Below, piece by piece: positions 55,922 through 63,364 of a DNA stretch of 64,000 bases (the first letter of the stretch is position 1; every line of letters begins with the position of its first letter). The notes under the pieces were generated by a model that was not told where the DNA came from, ran no database searches, and worked only from the letters and a program-made list of their open reading frames with translations. Source of the stretch: a virus; IMG/VR virus record IMGVR_UViG_3300045911_000155, positions 1 through 64,000 of that record. One strand, 5' to 3'. A program made the translations under genes and the position numbers.

Positions 55922-56460
55922 TCTTCCCCGGCATCGTTTACTTCGACATGGACATGGTTTTGGCGGACGCCGAAGGGGAATACTTTCGGATCACCGGTGA
56001 AGCCTATGACCACACGAACCCGTGGCCGGATGCAAAGCGGGAAGCCTTCTATCAACAGCACGGGACCTTTTTCCGCGATCTGAAGTGGATCAAAGGGTCC
56101 CGGCTGTTGCTGGACTACGTGTCCGCCTATCTCCGCACGGGCATCTGTAGTAGCGTGTCCAAGCACCTTCCCGAACGGTGCAAGGAACACAAGCTGGATT
56201 GGTTGTCGGATCACGGAGTATTGGCGCGGCTTGACCCGGTTGTCATCACGCCGCCGCGCGCCAATAAAGGCGAACATGCCAAGCCGGGCGACATTCTACT
56301 TGACGACTACATCGTCAACGTGAATCGCTGGCGTAAGGCGGGCGGTATCGGTATCCAGTTCCAGAACGCGCTACAAGCGTTCGACGAACTTCATCAACAC
56401 ATCCCGGCGGGACCGAACAAAGAGGAAATTCGCCGCCTGATCGAAAAGGAACTTGTATGA
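55903..56460 (+). CDS. HAD-like 5'(3')-deoxyribonucleotidase
   Basis: 185 residues. VYFDMDMVLADAEGEYF is motif I (DxDxV) and GDILLDDYIVNVNRWRKAGG is motif III/IV of the NT5C family; SSVSKH is a plausible motif II. It would dephosphorylate deoxynucleoside monophosphates in phage nucleotide metabolism. ATG 55903 chosen since the upstream frame overlaps another gene. Confidence 0.82.
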   Translation: MSPSPLIFPGIVYFDMDMVLADAEGEYFRITGEAYDHTNPWPDAKREAFYQQHGTFFRDLKWIKGSRLLLDYVSAYLRTGICSSVSKHLPERCKEHKLDWLSDHGVLARLDPVVITPPRANKGEHAKPGDILLDDYIVNVNRWRKAGGIGIQFQNALQAFDELHQHIPAGPNKEEIRRLIEKELV

Positions 56461-56882
56461 AGAAAATGCCTCAGTACACATTGGTCTTGGAAGGCCAGCG
56501 CGCCTACGCCATCTTGCTGGACAAGAACATCTGTGGCGGTGCGGCGGATGGATCGTTCAAATACGATCTGGAAATCACCGCGTCGAAGTTGGATGCCCAA
56601 GGGTTCGTCATCGACAACGTGGTTCGTGAATTGATCGCAAAGGAATGGAACGACACCACCTACATCGCGTCGTGTGAGCAATTGGCCGGTGGGCTGGTGA
56701 ACTACATTCGGGCCGATATGGGCACGCGGTTGGCGTCCGTGGTCGCGCGGGTCTACAACAAGACCGGCTACGCCGAAATCGTCTGGACCAAAGGGCAAGA
56801 GGCTCCGGTCGGGCCGCGCAAGGCCACTCAGAAGGAAAAGAACGCCGAACGGAACACCTACCGGACCAAATCCGCGTGTTAG
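56457..56882 (+). CDS. Conserved protein, paralogue of 50377, 141 aa
   Basis: SFKYDLEITASKLDAQGFVID, YIASCEQLAGGL and VGPRKATQKEKN match the protein at 50377. QueD-like layout without visible zinc ligands. Coupled to the upstream HAD gene by ATGA. Function unknown. Confidence 0.72.
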   Translation: MKKMPQYTLVLEGQRAYAILLDKNICGGAADGSFKYDLEITASKLDAQGFVIDNVVRELIAKEWNDTTYIASCEQLAGGLVNYIRADMGTRLASVVARVYNKTGYAEIVWTKGQEAPVGPRKATQKEKNAERNTYRTKSAC

Positions 56883-56928
56883 TATGGGTTCAGGGGTATG
56901 GTACAATGCCCCTGAAAGGAACACCCCC

Positions 56929-57180
56929 ATGCAAGACCGTACCTTGGACCTGACCGAAGAAGCCATCGCCGCCCGTGCCTACGAAATTTGGGAAGAGCGG
57001 GGACGCCCCGAAGGTCAGTCCGAAGCCCACTGGTTTGAAGCAATTCAAGACCTGTCCACAACCATCGTCATCGATCTGACCAAAGAAACTGAAATGCCGA
57101 TTGTGCGCGAAGTGGAACGCACGATGGCTGTAGGTCAGACTGACCCGACGTTTTCCGATGGCACCGTCATCAGCGAATAG
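56929..57180 (+). CDS. DUF2934-like protein, 83 aa
   Basis: IAARAYEIWEERGRPEGQSEAHW is the DUF2934 signature (residues about 12-34). TACAAT and AAAGGAAC precede the ATG. Function unknown. Ends at a bidirectional terminator. Confidence 0.78.
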   Translation: MQDRTLDLTEEAIAARAYEIWEERGRPEGQSEAHWFEAIQDLSTTIVIDLTKETEMPIVREVERTMAVGQTDPTFSDGTVISE

Positions 57181-57203
57181 TCGATACCCACCTAAAAAGA
57201 TCC

Positions 57204-57234
57204 GGCCCGGCTTCGTCGCCGGGCCTTTCTATTT
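57204..57234. terminator. Bidirectional Rho-independent terminator
   Basis: 8 bp perfect stem GGCCCGGC/GCCGGGCC with TTTCTATTT on the plus side and a U-rich tract on the minus side. Ends both 57180 and the convergent 57229 transcript. Confidence 0.88.
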
Positions 57235-58125
57235 GCCGGACACCGTTTCCAGTGTCCGGGCAATGACCTTCAGTTCTTTCTTGTTGGCCGTCTTCCGGCG
57301 AACCACGATGGGTTCGGCCAGCTTGTCCGGTACGTCGCGATAGCGGATCACGTGACGCATGCCGGGTTCCACCAGATTGAAGCGGCGACGGGTCCATTGA
57401 TCGCTATTCTCATAGGTGTGGACCTTGTACACTTCGTCCGGCGAATGGTACTGATATTCGACCACCGTCCAGACGTAGAAGACCGTCAGCGGGTTCCCGT
57501 GCTGGCACACCATCGGGGCCGGGCTACGGTACTGCTCATACCGGGGCCGCTCATCCCATTTCGGATGATTGCACCGGCACGACGATTTCATGCGCTTCTC
57601 CCGGACGAAAAACGTGCTCCCGTACCACAGAAGGCGATCCGGGTCCGCCGTCTTCCGGTTGTCCCGCTTCCGCCACGTCGTCGAAGAATTGTGGTGGTCG
57701 AGAATGCCGGTTTCCGGGTTGATGTATAGGCCGTCCACTTCCACCCACCGGCTATAGTTCCGGTAGTAAGGGACACCGCCCGACATCTCCACGTGGCGCT
57801 CGACGTGCTGATAAAGGTGCTGCATGACGTGCAGACCGATAGCGCTACGGGTATCGATGTTGGCGCGGATTTCGCTGTAAACCTCATCCCACGGGCGACC
57901 GGCGGACGCATCCAAATACCGGTACAGCGGGCTGAGATTTTCGTTCAGTTCTTTTGATTCCCACCCGTACATCCGCCGCCGACCGTTCGGCAAGAATTGG
58001 GGACCGGAATCGTAATCATCATCATAGTCAACGTGCGGGTCCAACCGTTTGCCGGTCTTCATCGACAGGCTACGGCTCCCGATCCGCTGACGTTCGCAGA
58101 TCAATTTGTCCATGTCAGGACGCAT
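57229..58125 (-). CDS. Conserved large-phage protein, 298 aa
   Basis: Begins MRPDMDKLICERQRIGSRS. KELNENLSPLYRYLDASAGRPW, DEVYSEIRANIDTRSAIGLHV and a CRCNHPKW site are features of a family found in many large phages and some bacteria, with unknown function. Preceded by a strong AGGAGGTAACAC site that is duplicated upstream (next entry). Confidence 0.78.
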   Translation of the reverse strand: MRPDMDKLICERQRIGSRSLSMKTGKRLDPHVDYDDDYDSGPQFLPNGRRRMYGWESKELNENLSPLYRYLDASAGRPWDEVYSEIRANIDTRSAIGLHVMQHLYQHVERHVEMSGGVPYYRNYSRWVEVDGLYINPETGILDHHNSSTTWRKRDNRKTADPDRLLWYGSTFFVREKRMKSSCRCNHPKWDERPRYEQYRSPAPMVCQHGNPLTVFYVWTVVEYQYHSPDEVYKVHTYENSDQWTRRRFNLVEPGMRHVIRYRDVPDKLAEPIVVRRKTANKKELKVIARTLETVSGK

Positions 58126-58138
58126 GTAGTGTTACCTC

Positions 58139-58159
58139 CTACCTAAACCCTGTTTGCAT
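58139..58159 (-). CDS. Six-residue leader ORF (MQTGFR)
   Basis: ATG CAA ACA GGG TTT AGG TAG, preceded by GGAGGTAACACC; the same AGGAGGTAACAC motif recurs immediately downstream before ATG 58125. Its stop is part of the second ribosome binding site. It may couple or regulate translation of the 298 aa protein, or be a by-product of a short duplication. Confidence 0.4.
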   Translation of the reverse strand: MQTGFR

Positions 58160-58235
58160 GGTGTTACCTCCTGTCATAGAAATGGTGTGCGGTCGGCGCA
58201 CGTTTGTAATTATACCCTACTCGTTTTCCATTGTC

Positions 58236-59123
58236 ATGTATTCTGAGAGGGTGATCGATCTGAACCGCGCCACAGGCGCATTACTAGGGCTGGCCGTTGG
58301 TGACGCTGTGGGAGCCACCAACGAATTCACAATGGCACCGGCACCCATCAATGACATGGTGGGCGGCGGGCCGTTCGATTTGGCTCCCGGCGAATGGACA
58401 GATGACACATCGATGGCATTGTGTTTGGCCGATAGCCTGATCGCCAAGCGGGGATTTGACGGCGCGGACCAGATTGCCCGTTACATCCGCTGGTGGAAGG
58501 AAGGGTACAACAGCGTTTTAGGGTATTGCTTCGACATCGGCAACACCACCCGCGCGGCCCTACAGCGGCATTTGGACACCGGGGTAGTGTATGCGGGTAG
58601 TAACGACCCGGAAGCGTCCGGGAACGGTTCTCTGATGCGGCTGGCACCCATCCCCATCTTCTTCGCCAATAGTGTGATGGCGACAACCGGGATGGCTGTA
58701 GCGTCGTCGATTGTGACACACGCGGCGAAGGATTGCACCGATTCCTGTTTCCAATACGCTTTGATGATTCGCCGGGCACTCTTAGGAAAGACCAAAGAAG
58801 AGGTATTTGAAAACATCAAGGTCGTGGCGCGGGAAGATGTTGTTCCATCCGGCTATGTTGTGGAAAGCATGGAAGCCGCGCTATACTGCTTTGCAAACAC
58901 CGACAATTTCCGGGACGGCTGTCTCATGGCCGCGAACCTTGGCGGCGATTCAGACACCATTGCGGCGATCTACGGCCAGCTTGCCGGGGCCTTCTATGGC
59001 GAATCCGGCATCCCGGCGGAATGGCTGGCGAAACTGTCGTGGTGTGATGACATCCGGCAAAAGGCCATTCAATTGGTAGAAGTGGGTCAAACCTATGAAG
59101 AAAACAAGAATTCAACAGTATGA
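58236..59123 (+). CDS. ADP-ribosylglycohydrolase (DraG-like)
   Basis: 295 residues. GALLGLAVGDAVGATNEF, GEWTDDTSMAL (metal ligands), SGNGSLMRLAPIP and ANLGGDSDTIAAIYGQLAGA are the DraG family motifs. It removes ADP-ribose from proteins or nucleic acids, or cleaves ADP-ribose derivatives. ATG 58236 fits better than GTG 58251, which has no room for a ribosome binding site. Overlaps the next gene by 29 nt. Confidence 0.9.
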   Translation: MYSERVIDLNRATGALLGLAVGDAVGATNEFTMAPAPINDMVGGGPFDLAPGEWTDDTSMALCLADSLIAKRGFDGADQIARYIRWWKEGYNSVLGYCFDIGNTTRAALQRHLDTGVVYAGSNDPEASGNGSLMRLAPIPIFFANSVMATTGMAVASSIVTHAAKDCTDSCFQYALMIRRALLGKTKEEVFENIKVVAREDVVPSGYVVESMEAALYCFANTDNFRDGCLMAANLGGDSDTIAAIYGQLAGAFYGESGIPAEWLAKLSWCDDIRQKAIQLVEVGQTYEENKNSTV

Positions 59124-59445
59124 TCGTCTCAAGACGTTGACCCTTGAAGAAGGGTTTGCCTTGATCCGCGCCGGGGAAGAGAACACGCGGGTGATGATCG
59201 ACGGGGCCTTGGTCAGTCGCCGGTCCACACGATTGCTCACATTCTTGACCTACGGGCCGAAGTGTTCACACCCGGATTGTGTCTACGTGGGAACGTTCTT
59301 TGCCGTCGAGCGCAATGCATCAGACGCGGGGAAAGATCCTGTCGCTAAGCCCTACCACATGAACCTGTGGGGCATCACTGAAGACGGCACGGAAGTCTTG
59401 TTCACGCACGACCACGTGCGCGCGGAGTCACGGTGGCGGGGATGA
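59095..59445 (+). CDS. Conserved small phage protein, HNH-remnant-like, 116 aa
   Basis: CSHPDCVYVGTFFAVERN followed by YHMNLWGITEDGTEVLFTHDH, a zinc-supported fold found in many phages and resembling a degenerate HNH. Function unknown. Confidence 0.72.
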   Translation: MKKTRIQQYDRLKTLTLEEGFALIRAGEENTRVMIDGALVSRRSTRLLTFLTYGPKCSHPDCVYVGTFFAVERNASDAGKDPVAKPYHMNLWGITEDGTEVLFTHDHVRAESRWRG

Positions 59446-59464
59446 GATTGGGAATTGCCGGACG

Positions 59465-59662
59465 ATGTGTTGCTGGCACAATTGGGGCAAGTCGAAGGAA
59501 GAAGCGCGGCTCCTGAACAAGCTGAAGGCAATGGCGGGGATTTCCACCGACCGACCCAACGATGGACTGAGCAAGAAACAGCGGCGGCGGTTAAAGCGGG
59601 CGGCGGCTCACGCTGAGTTCGTGGCGGCGGTCGCGGAGAAGGTCCAGACGGTCGGCGCTTAA
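59465..59662 (+). CDS. Small basic protein, 65 aa
   Basis: MCCWHNWGKSKEEARLLNKL, then KKQRRRLKRAAAHAEF. Probably helical and nucleic-acid binding. Lies 19 nt after the previous gene. Confidence 0.62.
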   Translation: MCCWHNWGKSKEEARLLNKLKAMAGISTDRPNDGLSKKQRRRLKRAAAHAEFVAAVAEKVQTVGA

Positions 59663-59693
59663 CATGGCCGTGTGAATTCACATGGCCGTGTTA
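59662..59693. repeat. Direct repeat flanking a 12 bp palindrome
   Basis: ACATGGCCGTGT occurs twice, and the middle TGTGAATTCACA is a perfect palindrome. No gene spans it. Could be a protein-binding site or recombination scar. Confidence 0.5.
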
Positions 59694-59716
59694 GTCGGAA
59701 AAATTTCCGAAAAGTG

Positions 59717-59745
59717 TTGACATACATGTCGGTGTGTGAGATTCT
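59717..59745 (+). promoter_or_regulatory. Early promoter with no downstream gene
   Basis: TTGACATACATGTCGG start, 17 nt spacer, GATTCT, followed by GGAGAGAGACACCGACATG. It leads only to a six-codon ORF. Confidence 0.82.
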
Positions 59746-59767
59746 AGTGGTGGAGAGAGACACCGAC

Positions 59768-59788
59768 ATGAAACTGATTTCCAAATAG
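59768..59788 (+). CDS. Six-residue ORF behind a full early cassette (MKLISK)
   Basis: ATG AAA CTG ATT TCC AAA TAG with the complete promoter and leader, ending at the terminator of the capsid gene on the other strand. Looks like the stump of a deleted early gene, or a deliberately short transcript. Confidence 0.4.
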   Translation: MKLISK

Positions 59789-59816
59789 AAAAGGCCCGGC
59801 GGTTAAGCCAGGCCTG
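59788..59816 (-). terminator. Rho-independent terminator of the head operon
   Basis: On the minus strand, AGGCCTGGC pairs with GCCGGGCCT (one G-T), followed by TTTTCTATTT, 23 nt after the capsid gene stop. Confidence 0.87.
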
Positions 59817-59838
59817 TTCACTTCGTCGCCGAACTTGC

Positions 59839-61173
59839 TTAGGTGAGGTTGATGACCTTGACCAAGCGGTAGTACGGGTTGCTGGCGCTGATGATGTCGC
59901 CCGAAGCGTTCGTGTAGTACGGGTTCGACACAAGGCCGTAACGGGTACGGAACGCAATCTTCGGCTGGAGGGTGTTTTCACCGACCGCACGAACCATCTG
60001 GAGCGGGATGTAGGGGCAGTAGAAGAAGCCCGCGTCGTAGGCATTAGTACCTTTGTACCCTACCATTAGGAGTTCGGTATTAAGGTCGCCCGTGTTGTCG
60101 AAGTACGGATCAACGAAGACCTTGTAGCGACCGTTGATAACGCCCGCGAAGGTGTTGCCCGTGTCATCGACCGTCAGGTTGGTGTTCAACGCCGGGGCGT
60201 AGTTCAGGACACCCGCCATGTGCAACGCGGACGCAACGTCCGAAGAGCACACGATGAAGTTACCCTTACCACGACGGGTGTCACGACCGATCTGGTTCGC
60301 GTCACGCTCGACTTGGAACATCAAGCCCTTGAACTTTTCAGCCAACCAACGACCGTTGGAGTCCGTGTCAAGGTCAAACACACCAGCGTTAGCGGTGCCC
60401 TTCTGAGCGCCCGGCTTCGCGATGTAGTACAAGGTGCGAACAACTTCACGGTTGATTTCGGCCAAGATTTCCGTGGAGAGAATCGAAGCCAATTCCGTTT
60501 CGGCGTCCATACCGTGCAGGGCCTTAAGATCCTGCGCCAGTTCGACAGTGTATTCTGCCTTCAGTGCGCGGGTCTTCGCCGTGACGGTAACCTTGTCGAT
60601 GAAGATCGACATTTCGTTGAACGACGGCTGGTTCGTTTCGCCAAGGACTTCACCTTGCAGCGTGGTCATACCGCGACCAGTTGCGTAACCACCGGCAAAC
60701 GGGTTGCTACCGCTGTGGGCAGTACCGTTGTGACCGGCGTTCGGTGCGCCCGGCTTCTGACCGGCGAAGTCCGTGTCGGATTCCGACATGAAGGCTTCGT
60801 TGGTCTGGTTGTAGTTGGTGGACGAAGACTGCGGGCCGTACTTCGAACGCATCGCGAAGATGAGTCCAGTCGGACCAGTCATCGGCTGAACACCACAGAT
60901 GTCGTATGCAACAAGGTTCGGCATCGCGCGACGCACCATCGAAATCATGATGGGGTCCCACGCACCGATGTTTCCGCCGCCCATCGTGTTGCTGCCTTCC
61001 GACAACAACTGTGCCTTCTGTTCCTTCAGATCACGATATTGATTTTCGAGGATCTGAATGGTGACATCGCGACGGTGTGCATCGACCTTGCCCTGAAGAT
61101 CGGTGATCTTCGGCATGTCCGTGTGATCAATGATTTTCTGCCATTTTGAGCGTAGTGCAGGTGAGAGGTTCAT
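59839..61173 (-). CDS. gp23: gp23-like major capsid protein
   Basis: 444 residues. IGAWDPIMISMVRRAMPNLV and YDICGVQPMTGPTGLIFAMR are hallmark T4 gp23 segments; YTVELAQDLKALHGMDAETE lies near residue 210 and the C-terminus RTRYGLVSNPYY also fits. QLLSE-GSN near residue 59 provides an L-S-E site where the gp21-like protease would remove the N-terminal delta peptide. SD TAGGAG precedes the ATG; late box CTAAATAG is 30 nt upstream. Confidence 0.95.
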   Translation of the reverse strand: MNLSPALRSKWQKIIDHTDMPKITDLQGKVDAHRRDVTIQILENQYRDLKEQKAQLLSEGSNTMGGGNIGAWDPIMISMVRRAMPNLVAYDICGVQPMTGPTGLIFAMRSKYGPQSSSTNYNQTNEAFMSESDTDFAGQKPGAPNAGHNGTAHSGSNPFAGGYATGRGMTTLQGEVLGETNQPSFNEMSIFIDKVTVTAKTRALKAEYTVELAQDLKALHGMDAETELASILSTEILAEINREVVRTLYYIAKPGAQKGTANAGVFDLDTDSNGRWLAEKFKGLMFQVERDANQIGRDTRRGKGNFIVCSSDVASALHMAGVLNYAPALNTNLTVDDTGNTFAGVINGRYKVFVDPYFDNTGDLNTELLMVGYKGTNAYDAGFFYCPYIPLQMVRAVGENTLQPKIAFRTRYGLVSNPYYTNASGDIISASNPYYRLVKVINLT

Positions 61174-61203
61174 TTGTTTCTCCTAAAGGACTGTGAGTCA
61201 AAA

Positions 61204-61211
61204 CTATTTAG
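61204..61211 (-). promoter_or_regulatory. Late promoter box CTAAATAG
   Basis: Contains the TAA stop of the scaffold gene; drives the capsid gene with a 30 nt leader and a real ribosome binding site, unlike most late genes here. Confidence 0.7.
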
Positions 61212-62659
61212 CGCTGGCTCTTGTTCAACGTTTTCACGTAGAGCGCGATGTCTTCCGAAAGAGGCTCAGCATCAGCGGCCTTCGGCGCGGTCTTCTTCTG
61301 ATCCTGTTCGGTCAGAGTGCCCTTCGCCTTTTCCTTCGGGAAGTACGATTCCTTGAGCGTGGTCAGCGCGCTGGCAAACTGAGTGCTGTTCTGGAAGGCG
61401 ATACCTTCCGCCAACTTGCTCAGACGATCAGCTTGCGTAGCGGTCAAACCGGTGGAAGCCTTGCGGACCATTTCCGTGCGGCGGTAGCGGGTCAAGGATT
61501 CACGCAACTTCATGTTCTCCTTGGCGGATTCGTTGAGACGGCCTTCGAGCTTGGACAACTTCTTGCCCATGACCTTGAGAACATCGACCTTCGATTGCGG
61601 AACTTCGATGTAGTGTTCAACGAACAGCTTCTTCAACCCGGACAGGAAGTCTTCGGCCAACTCAGCGCGGATACCGGCTTCAACGGCCAAACGATTTTCC
61701 TTCAACCACTGCGAAGAAACGTAGGTCAGGTAGCGGTCAACCTGTTCCGACAACTTCGCTTCATGTGCGGCAATGCGCGCGTCAGACTTCTTCTTCAACA
61801 GCGCATACGCTTCCTTCAACTTCTTCGACGCTTCTTCAGCAACACGCTTGCGGGTCGCAGCGGCGCGGGTCTTGACAGCGGCTTCGAACACAACGGACGC
61901 CTTCTTGCGGAAGTCTTCCGGCAAGCTAGCTTCGCCGAAGATCGCCTTCTCATCGTCGGTCACTTCGTCGTCGTCGCCTTCGGTGACTTGCAGCTTCGGT
62001 TCCGGCGGCTCCGGTTCGGTGATGCCGATTTCGCCCGGCTGAACGTCTTCCTTCACATCAGGATCGCCGTCGCCGTCCTTGTCCAGCTTCTTCTTCAGGA
62101 AGTCAGGCATGTCGTCCTTGTCTTCCTTCACCTTCTTGCCCTTCACCGGCTTCTTGGATTCCTTGACCTTCTTCTTGGTCTTGGATTCCGCGACAACTTC
62201 GTCGTCGTCCTTGTCTTCGTCTTCGGCCACAACGTCGTCTTCGTCGTTGTCGTCATCTTCCGACAGTTCGCCTTCCGGCTTGTCGGGATCGCCTTCGGCT
62301 TCCTTCAAACGAGCGATCATTTCGGAGAACGTCTTGTCAAGGTCGTCGTCTTCGTCGGCATCTTCCGATACAACGTCGTCTTCTTCCTTGTCGTCGTCTT
62401 CCGTCACGATTTCATCGTCTTCGTCAGCATCGGCGTCTTCGACAACTTCGTCGTCGCTCATGTCGTCAACGTCGAAATCATCTTCTGCGACCATCTTGTC
62501 AGCGTCATCTTCTTCCGCTTCCATCGGCCACTTCTTGTCGATTGCGTTTGCTTGCGGAACGTCGGCTTGTTTCACGTCCGCTGAGAAGTCAGCGGGGTAG
62601 TTACCAGCCGCCGTAGCTTCCTTGAGCATTTCGAGAATTTTGCTTTCAAAAGCACCCAT
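61208..62659 (-). CDS. gp22: gp22-like prohead scaffold protein
   Basis: 483 residues, extremely acidic between about residues 50 and 210 (D/E runs with KK spacers) and helical in the C-terminal half (KTRAAATRKRVAEEASKKLK, SKLEGRLNESAKENMKLRES). Position between protease and capsid genes matches T4 gp22. It begins MGAFESKILEMLKEA with an I-L-E site. Would form the internal core and be degraded during maturation. Confidence 0.9.
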   Translation of the reverse strand: MGAFESKILEMLKEATAAGNYPADFSADVKQADVPQANAIDKKWPMEAEEDDADKMVAEDDFDVDDMSDDEVVEDADADEDDEIVTEDDDKEEDDVVSEDADEDDDLDKTFSEMIARLKEAEGDPDKPEGELSEDDDNDEDDVVAEDEDKDDDEVVAESKTKKKVKESKKPVKGKKVKEDKDDMPDFLKKKLDKDGDGDPDVKEDVQPGEIGITEPEPPEPKLQVTEGDDDEVTDDEKAIFGEASLPEDFRKKASVVFEAAVKTRAAATRKRVAEEASKKLKEAYALLKKKSDARIAAHEAKLSEQVDRYLTYVSSQWLKENRLAVEAGIRAELAEDFLSGLKKLFVEHYIEVPQSKVDVLKVMGKKLSKLEGRLNESAKENMKLRESLTRYRRTEMVRKASTGLTATQADRLSKLAEGIAFQNSTQFASALTTLKESYFPKEKAKGTLTEQDQKKTAPKAADAEPLSEDIALYVKTLNKSQR

Positions 62660-62692
62660 TTGTTTGTTCTCCTAAAAAGGTTTGGCTGTTCG

Positions 62693-62700
62693 GTATTTAG
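62693..62700 (-). promoter_or_regulatory. Late promoter box CTAAATAC
   Basis: Contains the TAA stop of the protease gene; 33 nt before the scaffold ATG, with TAGGAGAACAAACAA as ribosome binding site. Confidence 0.7.
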
Positions 62701-63359
62701 TGTTTCCGCGAAAGTTCAGAAAGGAAACGGCTGAAGGCTTCGACCATCTTGTCGGTGTCGCGGAAGTCTTTTTCAACAATCCGCTTGTACTTAGCAACTT
62801 GACGTTCGACCAAAATGCCGTTGTTCCAGACCCATTCCCGGCCTTCCATCACGCCCCGGACAAAGGCTTGCGGCGCGGAGGGATCGGCCACAATGTCCGC
62901 CGCCGTGTTCAACTGGAAATCGTCCTGAACGACTTGAGTGCCATCGGCCTCTTCGCTCAGCGAACCCATACCACGGCTCGAAACTCCCAATTTGGCTTCT
63001 TCATCCATCAAGGACTTCACGATCTTTCCCATCGGGGTTTCGGTCATGATCTTCGCCTTGCCGATGAAATTCGTGCCTTCCTTGCGAAGTTCCTTGATGA
63101 TGTGGGACACACGGTCCAGATTGATCGACGGGCTGTCCGGGTGGTTGAGTTCGCCGAATGCACGATTGTGCTTGACGTACTCATTCACGTACCGGGTGAC
63201 TTCCGGTTCCATGACTTCCATCGGGTAGATGCGTCCGTTTCGGTTCTTCAGTGCCGCTTGCAGAAAGATGCCTTCGATGAAATAGCCCTTCGATGGCGAC
63301 TTCGCAACGGTGATATTCTCGTTTACCTCAGTGATGAGGCGTAGTGGTTTTTGTGGCAT
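62697..63359 (-). CDS. gp21: gp21-like prohead protease
   Basis: 220 residues. GYFIEGIFLQAALKNRNGRIYP, AFGELNHPDSPSINLDRVSH (catalytic His) and KLGVSSRGMGS (catalytic Ser) are the motifs of the T4 gp21/herpes assemblin fold. It cleaves after L/I-x-E sites in scaffold, capsid and internal proteins. Predicted to cut the capsid-targeting-like N-termini reported in this window. Confidence 0.93.
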   Translation of the reverse strand: MPQKPLRLITEVNENITVAKSPSKGYFIEGIFLQAALKNRNGRIYPMEVMEPEVTRYVNEYVKHNRAFGELNHPDSPSINLDRVSHIIKELRKEGTNFIGKAKIMTETPMGKIVKSLMDEEAKLGVSSRGMGSLSEEADGTQVVQDDFQLNTAADIVADPSAPQAFVRGVMEGREWVWNNGILVERQVAKYKRIVEKDFRDTDKMVEAFSRFLSELSRKH

Positions 63360-63364
63360 GGTTA

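Noticed and set aside
61193-62584. 463-codon plus-strand frame opposite the scaffold gene
   Set aside because: Phe/Leu/Val-rich mirror image of the acidic scaffold codons, not a protein.
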